Below, in pieces: positions 44,121 to 57,014 of a stretch of DNA of 64,000 bases. Within the stretch, counting starts at the first letter, position 1; each line of letters starts with the position of its first letter. A program made the translations under genes and the position numbers. The notes under the pieces were generated by a model that saw only the letters and a list, made by a program, of their open reading frames with translations, was not told the origin of the DNA and did not search any database. The stretch is from assembly GCA_001662425.1 (NCBI GenBank), contig BDDC01000026.1, forward strand, positions 25,648 to 89,647, in the 5' to 3' direction. The stretch comes from Chlamydomonas sphaeroides (Eukaryota > Chlorophyta > Chlorophyceae > Chlamydomonadales > Chlamydomonadaceae).

Positions 44121-44172
44121 GGTATGGTATGATAAACTAGAACGAAGTCACAAAAGGAGTATCTGTAACCTG
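44121..44172 (-). repeat. Dispersed CTAGAACGAAGTC repeat, inverted copy
   Basis: Read on the minus strand this is gcaggttacagatactcctt then ttgtgacttcgttctagttt and atcata, the same family as 4261, 6881 and 36625. Its inverted orientation relative to 42271 is why the two are proposed as ends of one element. Confidence 0.85.
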
Positions 44173-44789
44173 CGAAAACGTGAATCGGTATGGTCGCCGG
44201 CCCCGGGGCTGGTTGCCATCGCCGGCCCCCCTGTAACGTACCGCGTCCTACTTGCAACTTGAACTTGTGGTCGCAACTTGAACTTGTGGTCGCAAGCATG
44301 CCAAGGACACTAGGGCCGAGCTTGCGCGCAAGGAACGGGAAATTGCAGAAGGGCTTTCCGGTCCGGGGGTCCGCGGGGAACAGGGGGGAACGGGGCTGTT
44401 TGCGCGGGCCAAGCGTGCTGGCCTAGCTTCCCGCGTTTCTGCAACATTTGCGCTTGAACGGCAGCGCTTCTTCAAGACGCCGCACCAAGTACACGGCGCC
44501 GTTGAAGGGTGTTCTGGCCGTGGCATCCGCAGTACTAGCAAGGCCTTTCCTTCCCATACCTGAAAACTGCGCTCTGCGGTAGACGTGCTGGGGTTATTGT
44601 CTCAGGCTATCTCTGCTGCTCTGGGAACACAAACTTGGACCGGAGGAAATGCCGAACCACCTGGCTTAGTCTCTCGCCTTGCCTGGCGCCCTTGCTGGCC
44701 TCACAACTTTCGTTTGAGGGCGCGTAGACCCTCGCGCGCTCGTCGCTCGTTCAGGAGGCAGCACAGGAGCGAGTCGTCCACAGTCAATA
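44173..44789. other. Spacer upstream of the HECT gene
   Basis: This probably includes the HECT gene promoter and 5' UTR. A 19-base unit (gcaacttgaacttgtggtc) is perfectly duplicated in tandem at 44255-44292. No gene is recognised. Confidence 0.55.
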
Positions 44790-47700
44790 ATGGGCCAGGG
44801 GCCCTCGTCGCCTCGTCGACTGCACGAGGAGACGGGCCGCTTCGTTGCGGAGCTCGGCGGTGAGGCAGGAACTTGTGAAAGAGTGCAGCTACCATTTTAT
44901 GCTACCCAGCTCAACACGTCGCTGGGCCGCGCAGGGAGCATGCAGCCTGCGCCTGCGGTGGAGAATGTGCGGACAGCGCAGCTGCAGGCTGCCTCTACCG
45001 CGGGTCCTGCTCAATTGGCAGCGTCAACGCGAGCCACTTCGCTGTCGCTTGAGGTGCGCGCTTCCGGAACGCGGAATATGCTTGATTATGACACACGTAG
45101 TTCACACTGCTCGGCCTTGCAGGCTACGCCCGCGAATGCAACGGCAGCCCCAGCTCCGGCGCAACCCGCTGTCACAGCCCCAGCTCCAACGGCGACGCAA
45201 CCAGCACAGGCGGCGCCACAACAGCAAGCGCAAACTTCTCAGCAGGGAAGCCAGCGCGGTGCACACAAGTCAACTGCCCTTATTCCCGGGTGGTCTCGCG
45301 GGCTGTCGTCGCAATCCCTACAGCTGGAATGCCAGAAGGCACACCAGCCGCAGCGCACCAGCAATGTCCGGGACACGTACGCCGTGCTGGAGCTGGAGGT
45401 GATGAAGTATGTCGCGTATTGCGGCGGCATCACGGTGAAATTCCGTGTCGACGACTTGCATTTTGGCCCCGTGGAGAACGTCACGTGGGGCCTGGCGTCA
45501 ACACGAGCCTGCCCTGCGCTGCAGCCCCCGGCGCCGGCGGTGGCAGGCGCAGCGGCGCCCACCAGCCCCACGCAGGGCCCCAGCGGGGACGCCGGCGCGT
45601 CAACCTCCAGCACACCTAGGGCCTCGTCAGCATCGCCGCCCAACTCCTCTAGCTCCAGCGCGAGCGCTGGGGCCAGCAGCTCTGCTGGTTCGTTCTCCGG
45701 CTCGGCAGCTGCGGCAGGCGCTGCTGCAGCTGGGCCGGCCTCCGCCTCGGCAGCAGGCCCGAGCGCCGCAGCGGCGAGTCGGCCCGCAGTGGTATCGCCC
45801 TCGGCGTCGGGCCGGCCGCCACGGACGGGCTCAGCCGCCGCCGGCGCTTCAGGCAGCTCCGGCGGCAAGCCCCCGGCCGCCGCCGGTGTGCCCGTGGACT
45901 CGATCACACGCAAGCCGCTGTACATGATCTCCGCCACCAGCACGCACCGCACCGTCGAGTCCGGCGATGTACTCAGCCTGGAGCTGGCGCCGCGCGAGGA
46001 CAAGCAGCCGGTCATTATGGCCACGCTCAAGCTGAATGACGTGGTCATGCTGCAGTCGTCGCTGCCGTGCTCACTCATCTCGTCGCTGCAGATGTTTCCG
46101 TTCGTAACTGTGCTGCCGGGCATGTCGGTGTCGCTGCACGAGGCCACCACGCCCAGCCCGCTGTATACGTGGTACTCGCCCACGCCCAGCGCCAGCAGTG
46201 AGGCTCAGCTCTGCGAATTGGACACGTGCGTCAAGTACCACACGGCCACCACGCTTCAGCCAAGCATCAGCCCGCAGGGAGTCGGCACCAGCGTCGAGTT
46301 TCACGGCTCCACAGTGTTCACCTCCGGGCGCCACCGCTGGACGGTGCAGCTCGACAACTATGGTCCGCACCCTACCCACATCTATGTCGGCATCGTTACA
46401 TCATCGCTCGACACGCCCGCCTCCAACGGCAGCAACATCCTAGCCAACTTTGCGGGGCCGCTGCGGTCGCTGACGACAGGGACTGCCGGCTCGGCGGTAG
46501 CGGGGCCGTCGTCGGCCGGCGGCCTGGTGGCGGGCGTCGCTGGCACAGTGCCTGCGCTACGGCTGGCGGCAAGCAGCAGTGGCGCGGGTCCATCGACATC
46601 GTCGGGCAGCGGCGGTGCGGACGCTGGCTCCGGACCTCTGGTCGCGGGGCCCAGCAACGTGGACGCGGCGCCGTCGGTGCCGCGGCCCCAGGGCAAATGG
46701 GGGGCATGGATGCGACTGCCGGGTGAGAATAAACCATGTAGTCGCTCAGCAGGGGCGGCGGTGCCTTACTGCAGCTCAATGCTAGACAGGGCATTGCACT
46801 GCGCTTTTCTCGCCCCTTCGTGCCTCGCTCTTAAACCTTGTCCGGGCATGCACCTGCTGCTCCCGCCCAGGCACCAACCCCAACAACAATGCCAGCCCCA
46901 GCACCCAGAACGTGCCGCTGCCGCCGCGTGACGGCCTGGCGCATCACGCCGAGTCGCAGTCCGCGCACTGCTTCATCACCGTGGACCTGGACCTCAACGC
47001 TGGCTACGTGCGCTTTTTCCGCAACGGCCACCTCATCGTGTCGGCCTTCACCGGCGTCACAGCACCCGTGAGCCCCGCCATCGCCTTCGTTCAGGCCGCT
47101 GGGCTGCACTGCCAGGCGGGGCTGGTTAACCTGACCAAGCTGCGGCAGCTGGACCTGCGCTGGAACAGTGAGAACTGCAGCGGCGATCTGCGGCTCAACG
47201 GCCACAGCGTGTCCAAGGTGTCGGAGGTGTACGGCGACTACAGCACCGTGCTAGCCAACCAAGGTGGGTGGAAAGGAGGCGGGTGGGCAGTACGGTGGGC
47301 CTGGGATGTGGATTCGAACCTTGCGAGATAGCACGCTAAACCTATTGGGGTGCATCTGCGCGCGACTGGAGCCGGGCGGTAATGTGCGGGCGTCGCCGGA
47401 AATTTGCGGGTTATGTGCATAGCATGTCGTTCCGTGCTGATTGTGGACTCCTGGCTGCAGGCTTCATCTCGGGCGTGCACCTGTGGCTCGTCAAGGTGAA
47501 CAACCTGTCGGAGCCGGACTCCATATTCATCGGCGTCTGCCGTGGCTGCATGCCGCTGGACCAGGACCCCCAGGTGCGAGCGGCGCAGGTTCAGACGTAA
47601 TCTTCTGTTGGGAGTAGATGGGACGGCGTAGAGCCGAGAGCCGTGCTCCATGGCTGCTGCTGGGGCGGAGCTGTTAGACCACCCGTGCCACGGGGCGGGC

Positions 47701-50700
47701 GACGCCGCTAGCTTTGCTGATTGCCACTGCGACACCGCCCCACTTCTGCGGCACTCCTTCAGGACCTGCGTGACCGCACCTACTACCTGTCCAACGGCGT
47801 CATCCGCGTGGGCGGCCGGCGCGTGGCCACCAACGCCGCCAACTTCCAGAAAGGCGATACCGTGGGCTGTGTCCTGGACGCGGACCAGGTGGGGCCGTTG
47901 GCTACTTGTGTACGTTGCTTTGCATTCGCAACATGCAGCAGGGTCGTTTGCGCTCCCTCTGCAGCCCACCTCTGAAGCCGCAGCCGTTGCCAGTATGCTG
48001 CTGACGCACCATCCCTGCCCTCATCTGCTCCTGCCCGACCCCAGGGCGAGATCATCTTCTTCCGGAACGGCACGGAGCAGGGCCGCGCGCGCGGCATTCG
48101 CGGCCGGCTGTACCCCTTTGTCTCGTGCGACAGCGAGGGCGACCAGATCACGCTGCTGGGTAGCTATAGCCTGCTGCTCAACCGCATCCCGCGCCACCTG
48201 GCGGACATGGAGTGGGACACACAGCACCGCGGGCCCGACATCGAGCTCTCGTCAAACTGCCTGACCGCCACCAAGTCCACCTCCAACGGCCCCTCCACGG
48301 TCCGCGGCACGATCCAGTACGCGGGGTCCGGCACCCACGAGTTCCACGTCATACTGGACACGCTGGGCCCCGACGGCGTGTGGGTCGGCGTGGCGCCGAC
48401 CACGATGGACCCCTCGCGTTGCGTGGGCGACGCCGGCTGCGGCTGGGCGCTGCACTCAGACGGCGACAAGCGCTTCGATGGCCGGGAGCAGGTGCGCAAT
48501 GGGGGTTGCTTGCAGGTGCAGGGGCCATGCACGAACAAGCATGTGGGTCGCTGGATAACTTATGTTGTTGCGCTAACGGACCCGCGCTCTCTGCACCACG
48601 CCTCGCCTTCTGCAGGAGTTCACGCAGCCGTTCAAGAATGGCGATGTGCTGACCGTGTCGGTCAACCTGGCGTCCGGCACCATCCGCTTCGCGCGCAACG
48701 GCAGTCCGCTGGGCGTGGCTTTCGAGGGCGTGCGCGGACCGCTGGTGGCGGCGGTGACGATGGGCAGCGAGGAGAGCAAGGTGACCATCCAGAACCGCCC
48801 AACGGTGCTCAACACGGGGGAGTACACGGGCGAGCTCAGGTGCGGCGCAGGTGCCTGGCATGCTGCCATGCAAAAGCACGCGTGGGGATCTCGTGCCTGC
48901 TTGGACGGGGTGGCCATCTGCAGCCTGCCTCTGCAGTTCCAACATGCTGCCGTCCCTCTTGTCCAATGCGCTTGCACCCGCCCCCTCCGGCATGCCCCGC
49001 CAGGTGGGACGAGGCGCGCGCGGGCAAGGACCTCAACGTCATCGACGGCCTGACGGTGACAAAGATGAGCAACGAGGGCGGCGACTACGCGACGGTGCTG
49101 GGCACGCTTTGCCTGGCGAGCGGGCAGCACAGCTGGAACGTGTACATCAACCACGTGGAGGACAGCAACCTGTTCATTGGCGTCACCGTGGGTGGCCACG
49201 ACCTCAACGCCGACCCGCAGGTGCGGCACTGTGCCCATGGGCGTGTGGCAGAGGCATGCGCCTGTAGCCAGGGGCTGGTCTGGGGTTTTAGAAGGACAGC
49301 TCTCATTCCTGTTGTGCATGCCCGTGCATTCGCAGGAGATGAAGCACCGCACCTACTATCTGTCCAACGGCACCATCCGTGTCGCGGGCAAGCTCATCAC
49401 GCGCTGCGCCGAGCCGTACGCTGAGGGCGACCTGATCAGCGTCCAGCTGGACATGGACCAGCGCCAGATCTCGTTCCTCAAGAACAACATGCTCCAGGGC
49501 GCCGGCGACGGCCTGCCGGGTGCGTGCGCGTGGCGCAATCCTGCCGCCGTCACCTGCTTCCCAACGCATCATGCGCGCTCGCTAGCAGGCCGTGCCAATA
49601 TTGCTTTTCCTGCCCTGGTCCTCCGCAGACGAGGTGTGGCCGTACGTGTCGCTGGACAACATCATGGACTCCATCACGCTGCACTCGTCGTCCATGTTCG
49701 TGGACCTGGCGCACAGCCTGCGCTGGAACCCGCAGAAGGCGTCCAAGCACGCGCTGCTGTCAGCTGACGGCGCGTCCTGCACGCTGCGGCCCGTGGTCAG
49801 CCCGGCAACGGGCGCGCTGGAGGAGACGAGCGGCCAGGCCACGGTCATGGGCTTGCGCGAGTACAGTAAGACCGAGGTCCACAGCTGGATCGTCAGGTGA
49901 GGGTGTGCGGCGTTTGCCAGAGATATCCCAGCTGGGCGCCCCGTGCGGCTTGCCTCAGCGCTAACCGCCGTGGCAGCATTCCCAACACACCCATAGCAAC
50001 CTAACAACCACCGTATTCGCTTACCGCGACCCGCGTGCGCGTACTCACGGCTTTCGCTCGGCGCGTGCCGTCCCTCAGGCTGGAGCAGCAGCTGCCCAGC
50101 CAGCAGCCGAGCAACTTCCTGGTGGGCGTGGCGCCGCCCACCATGGAGCTCAACCGGTCGCTGGGCGAGGAGCACTGCGGCATCGGCCTCGACTACTTCG
50201 GCTACTTCTATGTCAACGGCCGCTACTTCCACGTTACCAACCTCTCGAATTGGTCCATGGTGGCCAAGCCCGTCAGGTACGGCGGCGAGCGGCTGGGCTG
50301 TAGGCTCACGATTAGAGTATGCTGGCGTTTGGCGGTGCCCGGCCTGGCGAATGGGCTGAGGAGCTTGCACCCGTCCGCGCGCGCAGGGGCTCGACGGCCA
50401 AGCACAAGGGCAAGGCGGCGCCCATCTTCACTTTCGTCGAGGGCAAGTGCGAGGTCACCCTGACGCTGGACCTCAAGGTGCGCCCGGCCAGCGCCGACGT
50501 GCTAGATTGCGCACCCCGTTGGCAGGCCTTGCGCTTTCCTGCCGCCAGCAATTATGCTGCTTGACCGCATGCTCCTTGTGTTGGCCTGTCTTCAGGAGGG
50601 CACCCTCAAATTCTCGCACGGCGGCCGCGCCATCGGCACCATCGCGGGAGTCAAGGGCCCCCTGCACGCCGCTGTCACCATCACCAGCTCGCGCCAGTCG

Positions 50701-53700
50701 GTGCGTGCCTGGGTGGGCGTATGTCCACAACCTGGCGCAGGCTTTGCGACGCTTGCTCGTGCCACGCAGATATCCCGTGCCCTCACATATTGCCCAACAC
50801 GGGCTGACACACACCTTTTCGTGCCTTCAAGCGCAGGCATCCCTGGCGCCCGGTCCCATCGGCAAGTCGGAGCACACCAACGAGGAGCTGGTCAATATCC
50901 TCAAGGCCAAGGGCTGCATCATCCCCTCGCGCCTCGAAGCAGCCATGCTGGTCATCCCCCGCGACCTGTTCGTGCCAAAGGACCGCCACCGCGAGGCCTT
51001 CCGGTGCGCGCTAGTCCAAACCTTCAACTGCTGCCCAGGCCCAGCCTCACGCGCAATCTGACCCATCTGCGTGCTTGGCCCCGTCCATCCCGCAGCGACC
51101 AGAAGGTCACGGTCCGCATGTCGGACGGCTCAACCATGACCCTGCCGCCGCCCAGTTTCGTGGCCATGGCCCTGGAGAAGCTGGCCCTCGGCCCCGTTGG
51201 CAGCGCCGCCGCCGCCGCCAACGCGGCCGCCACCGCCTTCCTCGACGTGGGCTGCGGCACGGGCTATGTCACGGCGCTGGCGGCGTGCCTGGTCGGCGAG
51301 AAGGGTAAGCCCCTGCTCTGGGCGTGACTTCGGTCAGGAACGCAGCATAAGTAGCTGTGGTGCGGATTGCCCTTGACCCGCATTGTCGCCCGCCGTTTGC
51401 TTGCGTCCCCGGGCCCCAGGTGTCGTGCACGGCATCGAGTGCGTGTCCTCCCGGCTGGAGGCGGCGCGCAGCAACATGAAGCAGCTGCGCGACCGGCTGG
51501 CGGTGCTGGACCGCGCGCCAGGCTCCAGCATGGCCGTCACCACGCTTGGCTGCAGCCCTGCCAAGTGAGCTGAGCCAAAGCATGTCGCATCCGCCGCTGG
51601 GCACATGACGGCCTCTGTCGCTTGAACCAGTTTAGTCGTGCTAATGCCGAACATGCGGTCCGTCGTGCCACCCGCCGTGTCCCCTAGGTGCCTAGCCTCG
51701 GTGGAGCTGTCGCTCAGCAATGTGCTCATCCCCGAGTGCACCGACGGCACCACCTACGACGCCATCTACTGCGACGCCAGCCTGAGCGAGGAGGACCTGC
51801 CCACCTTCCTGTCGCTGCTCAAGCCCGGCGGCCGCATGGTGGTGGTCATTGAGGAGGAGGCGCTCCTGGTGACGCGGTCGGCCAACCCGCACGACTTCGA
51901 GCGCGAGGTCATCACGCACGTGAGTGGTGCGAGCAAGCGCGATGCCCTAGATGCAGCAGCTAGTCGACGGCTCCTACTCATGCGCTCCTGGTGGCCGTGC
52001 TGTTCCGCTCTGCGAGGCCGTGGAAATTTTGCTTTGCCGTGCGTCCTAAAATCGATACCTGACGCTGCGTGGGCCGCAGGTAACCGGTGATTTTGGCGAG
52101 CTGGAGGACCCCACGCCGTGGGAGGTGCAGGAGGCCATTCTGCGCATCAAGGAGCGCGAGCGCCGCCGCGGCGTCGACGCCGCGCGCGCTGAGATGACCG
52201 CCATCCGCTCCTTTGAGGCGGCAGAGATGCAACAGCGCGTCAGCGCCGCCATGCAGCGCATTGGTGGGTTTGGTGCAACCGCTCAAGGGCCATGTCGGCC
52301 GCGGCACCGTAGGAGTCAGGCCGCGAATTGGGGCCGGTTTTAACGCTGAGGTACTCAACTGCGCATGCCCGTTTTTGTTTCGTCTTGCATACAGGCGAGC
52401 TGGAGGGCGTCGTCGCGCGCAACAACCTCCTTGCTCAGGCGGCTGCCGCCGCGGGCAGCTCTGGTGTCGCGCCGCCGTCGACCTCCGCCAGCGCGTCCGC
52501 TCTTGACGGCCTGCTCAGCGCTGGCGGCCTTACGGTGGCGGCGCCGTTGCCGTCGGCCTCGTCGATGCCAGGCGGCGGCGCTCTGCGCTCGCCTGTGATG
52601 GCGAGCTCCCCAGCACGGCCACACCCAGGCTCGCACGCGCCGCCGCGCTCACCCATGGGCACGGCCCAACTGCGGCTCTCTGGCGTGGACGACGTCCGCA
52701 TGGTTATGCGAGACAAGAGTCGGCGTGCGGCAGCCAGCATCCGCGCCGCCTCCAGTGGCGCCAAGCCGTCGCCACGCGGCCGGCACGCGGCCGGCTCGGG
52801 CGGCGCCTCGATGGCCGGTGGCGCCGAGGACAGCAGCTGGGACGGGCGCGAGCGCGATCTGTCCTTCGGCGGCGGCGTGGGAGGTAGCGGCGGCGGCACG
52901 CGGTCCGCGCGACGCAAGTCTAACGCCGGCGCTGCGCACGCGCACGTTGCCGATGATGAGCTTGACCAGGTGCGCTGACCGGCCAGGGGCCCCGTCTGCA
53001 GCCAAGCCTGGACTGTGCTGCTCTAACTCCACCGCGTTGGGGCCTCCTGGCATTGGGGCATCTTTCTGTGTAAACACCTTCCTGTCTGCGCCGCCTTGCA
53101 GGCGACGGATGACTATGATGACGACGACGACGTGGACGCAGCCGGTGTGCCGTTGGGCACGGACGTGGGCTTCGGTGCAGCCATGCACGTGTCGATGCCG
53201 CAGACCACGTTCGACGACCTGCTGGACAGCGTGTCGACGGTGCAGTCCTTCACGGTGGAGCAGGTGGAGGCCATGATGCTGGCCGGCAGCGCGCCGGTGA
53301 CGGTGGAGGGCCGTGAGGTGTTCATGGGCACCTTCAAGGGCGTCAAGGTGGGTGGAGCTGAGCGCAAGGGTAGATGGCATGCGGCCGCTGTTCGACACCA
53401 ATGCGGAGTCAGAGGCGGCGTTGCCCCCTAGGCCACACCGTGCTGAATTCTGACCCTCTGTCTCGCCATGGGTGCCTGGGCTTTGCTCTTGCTGCTCTGT
53501 GTGATCCCGCCGTCAGGTCCGCGTGTGGAAGGTGCCCATCAGCCACGCCGTGTCCTACCTGGAGCTGCGCCGCGCCTACAGCCGATACTGCATTTCCCAC
53601 CCCAACATCACCGCCGTGCTGGGAGTCTGCATCCAGCAGGCCACCACGCCCATCGCCTGGGCCGAGGACGACACCTTCGGGGCGGCCTCCGCGCCCACCA

Positions 53701-56700
53701 CGCCCAAGGCCAACTCCGCCGTCAACTCCCGCGCCGCGACGCCGCCGCGGCCAACCGCCGCGGCGCGCAGCCCCTCGCCGTTCAAGGTGCAGCCTCCGCC
53801 GGCCCTGCAGGGGCTGGAGGACGCTGGCGGCAGCGGCGGCCTGCCGGGGCACGGGGACCGCAGCTCCGGCGCCGGGCCCACGCCGCAGCCGCCCCCGCAC
53901 CAGGTCCTCTGGGTAGTGGAGGAGGCGTTCGGCGAGGAGTCCTTGCACACGCGCCTCGAGCGGGGGCTACTCAGCTGGCAGCAGGTCGTGCGGATCGGCT
54001 CCGACATCTGCAAGGCGCTCGCGTTCTTGCAAGACCTGCGGCCGACAGGGTCTGGTGGAGCGGGCGCCGATGTATACCATGACGACGGTGCGCCGTCGTC
54101 CTCAGCGGCCGGGCAAGCCGGCGTGCTGCTGCTATCGCCGCACGCGCTGCGGTCGCTGGTGTCACCGACCAACGTGCAGGTGGACGCGCAGCAGTGCAAG
54201 CTCAGCATGCTGCCTGTGCTGCTCAACCAGCTGGAGTCGGCTCTGGGGCCGCTTGGCGACGGCGGCGGCAGCCTGCTCGTGGGCCTGGGCACCTGCAGCC
54301 CCTACGCCTCCATCGCGGCCTTCAACGCCGGCATGGCGGGGTCGGGCTCCAGCGTCGCGGCGGGCGGCGCCGTGCCGCCCACTCCGCTGCACTGCGACAT
54401 GGCCTACACGGATCCGGCCGCGCTGTTCGCCACGCACGACGCGGCCGGGCCCATCAGCTACTACGCGTTTGGAATCGTGCTGCTGCAGCTACTGACGGAG
54501 CAGGGCCCGCTGGGGCTACAGTCCGCGGTGCGCGAGGCGCTGGCTTCCGGCACGCTGCCCAACCTGGTGCCGCGGCTGCCGGCCACGGTCGACATGGCCA
54601 CATGGGGCGAGGCCTTCGCAACGCTGGCGCTGCGCTGCGCGGTGCCCGGCGGCGTGTCGTCGCTGGAGAGCGAGGTGCTGCCAGCGCTGGAGGAGCTGGG
54701 GTCGCGGCTCGTCACGCTCGGGTCAGCGGCAACGCTGTCGTGGGAGCAGGTGGAGGAAATGCTCATGCTGCCGCTGCAGCCGCGGCCCATGGGTGGCCCG
54801 TCGTCGGGCGTGGGCCCTGGCCTGGTGGACGCGGTGCACCGGCGCTGGGTGCGGCAGGACTTTCGCATGCGGCGCAAGATGTTCCTGCAGGAGGTGGCCA
54901 AGCTGGCGGCAGACGGGCCTGTGCACAAGCTCGAGGTGGGCAGCTGCGGTTGCTGGAGCGGCTTGGGCGCATGCTGGGCTTGCTGGGCTTGGGGTCTCTA
55001 AAGCACAGATAGCTGCCGTTGGTGACGCGCTGAGCCACCGCCAGGCGGAGACTAGTTGGGTTTGTTGCTGCAGGCAGGGTTGGGACGAGCAGTCTCCGCT
55101 GGCAGGAGTGCGAGCGCCATGCCTCCCTGCCGCCGGCCTTCCCGTTCCACAGATCCGGCGCAACCGCTGCTTCAAGGACTCGGTCGCCATCTTCGCGGGC
55201 AAGGGCCACGCAGTGTGGCGGCAGCCGCTCAAGGTCACGTTCATCGGCGAGGCGGGCATGGACAGCGGCGGCGTCACGCGCGAGTGGTTCTCCACGCTCT
55301 CCTCCGCCATCTCCCGCGGCTCGCCCGAGCTCTTCTACACGGCCGGCCCGCAGCGCAACCAGCTGTACGTGACGCCCACATCCTCGTCGCCCGCCCACCT
55401 CAAGAAGTTCGCCTTCGTGGGGCTGTTCATGGCCAAGGCGATCCTGGAGAGCTCCGCGCGCGGCAAGGAGCTGGGGCCCATCACGCTCAACCTGCCGCTG
55501 TGCGAGCCGTTCTGGAAGCTGCTGCTGGGCAGCCCGCTGAGCCTCGTGGACCTGCAGCAGCTGGACCCCACCGAGTTCCGCAGCCTCATGTCCATCCTGT
55601 CCATGGACATTGACGGGCTCATCTTCGAGAACTTCGTGTGGGCCTTCCAGCACCCCAGCTCCGGCGGCAGCGGCGGCCACTCGAGCGCGGCGAGCGCCGC
55701 GGCTGCAGGTGGGGCGCGAGGGCCAGAGTGGGGAGGCGGCGGGGATGGCGAGGCCGCTTGCCGAAACGCAGACCCCTCGCATACTTGGACCGCTGGCACT
55801 AAGCTTTTTACATGCTTCCGTCCTGACAATGTTTGCAGCTGTTGCGGCTGCCGCCCAGCCGCACGCGGCCGGCGGGTCCAGCGGCGAGGCTGGCGGCGAG
55901 GTATCCACGCCGACGGCCGGCGCCGGCACCTCGCTCGGCGTTGCCGCCACCGCGGCGGCGGCGTCGCCGTTCGCCGGCTGCGACAACGATGACGTGTGCG
56001 CCAATGCCATCCCGCTGAAGCCGGGCGGCAAGCACATCAAGGTGCGGGTGGGCTTGCTCAGCACCTTGTGACGTGGGCTAGCGGCGTTGTGGCAGCCCAC
56101 AGCCTGCGCAACGTTGGGCGTACGTACCGCTGCACGAGCACCGACCTGCCCTGACTCTGGTGACCCCAGGTGACCAACTCCACCAAGCGCGAGTACGTGC
56201 TGCTTAAGGTAGGACCGCCGGGATCGGGATTGGGCACCAAGCTGTGGGCGGCAACCCCGGGGTCAAGTGCCGTGTGGAAAGCCAGCCTTTGCCTGCTGGG
56301 CGCAGCGCGACCTCCTGCCAACCGCTGCACCCGCCGCTGTGTGCCGCAGGCGCACAAGATGCTGGTGGGGGCGGTGGAGTCGCAGATGTCGGCGCTCATC
56401 GACGCCTTCCACTCGCTCATCCCGCGCGACCTGCTGGACAAGTACGCGTTCAGCAGCCTGGAGATGCAGCTGCTGGTGTGCGGAGAGCAGCGCATCGACA
56501 TCCAGGACCTCAAGCGCCACTGCAAGTAAGCAGCCGCCCCGTGACGCGCGCCCGCCCTACGCCAGCCTTGCATTGCCCCACATGCGCTCCTGTCCAATCC
56601 GGTATTCTGTCCATCCCGTACCGCGCGGCGCGGCGCCCACCTGTGCCTCACTTCGCCCTGCGTGCCCTGCCTCGCCCTCGCAGGTACGAGGACGGGTACA

Positions 56701-57014
56701 ACGGCAAGGAGGACATTATCAGCTGGTTCTGGGAGGTGGCCGAGTCGTTCGACGACGTGCAGCGCCGCCAGCTGCTGCAGTTTTGGTCGGGCAGCGACGG
56801 CATGCCCGCTGAAGGCTTCGGCTCCATGGACCCGGCCTTCCACATGGTGGCTGTGGAGCGCATGTATGACCCCAACGACACCACCGCGCGCCTGCCCGCT
56901 GCGCACACGTGCTTCCGGCAGCTGGACCTGCCGCGTTACGTCAGCCGCGACGAGCTGCGCGAGAAGATCCTGTGCGCCATCACCATCGGCCAGGGCTACA
57001 TGGCGCTGTCGTGA
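44790..57014 (+). CDS. Giant SPRY-repeat / PCMT / pseudokinase / HECT E3 ubiquitin-ligase fusion protein
   Basis: Twenty-five phase-consistent exons: 44790-46722, 46871-47263, 47461-47573, 47763-47888, 48045-48491, 48616-48839, 49004-49220, 49336-49519, 49629-49896, 50079-50276, 50387-50477, 50596-50700, 50837-51003, 51096-51304, 51420-51564, 51688-51919, 52080-52263, 52395-52969, 53102-53347, 53517-54935, 55153-55708, 55839-56041, 56170-56208, 56350-56525, 56684-57014; about 2,926 residues. To about 1433: SPRY-like repeats (VDLDLNAGYVRFFRNG, VLDADQGEIIFFRNG, VNLASGTIRFARNG). Residues 1434-1745: PCMT-like methyltransferase (AFLDVGCGTGYVTALAA, YDAIYCDASL, LLKPGGRMVVV). Residues 1937-2492: kinase-like, with K2024 in VWKVP and HPNITAVLGVC but no HRD or DFG. 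Residues 2493-2926: HECT, with FIGEAGMDSGGVTREWF and catalytic Cys2893 in AAHTCFRQLDLP. HECT ligases pass ubiquitin from E2 through this cysteine. The N-terminus is uncertain: ATG 44940 is an alternative, and 45054-45122 may be a short intron. Confidence 0.9.

Larger units (their letters stand above)
42271..44172. mobile_element. Putative DNA transposon carrying a Fanzor-type gene
   Basis: The left end (acctcctttgaattcgtttg) and the right end (on the minus strand: atactccttttgtgacttcg) are related sequences in inverted orientation about 1.9 kb apart. A TnpB-like gene lies between them. The same end motif recurs at 4261, 6881 and 36625 as solo copies. The left ~170 bases are repeated in inverted orientation at 63528-63698. 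The ends are diverged and no target-site duplication was identified, so the boundaries and the terminal-inverted-repeat reading are inference. Confidence 0.5.
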
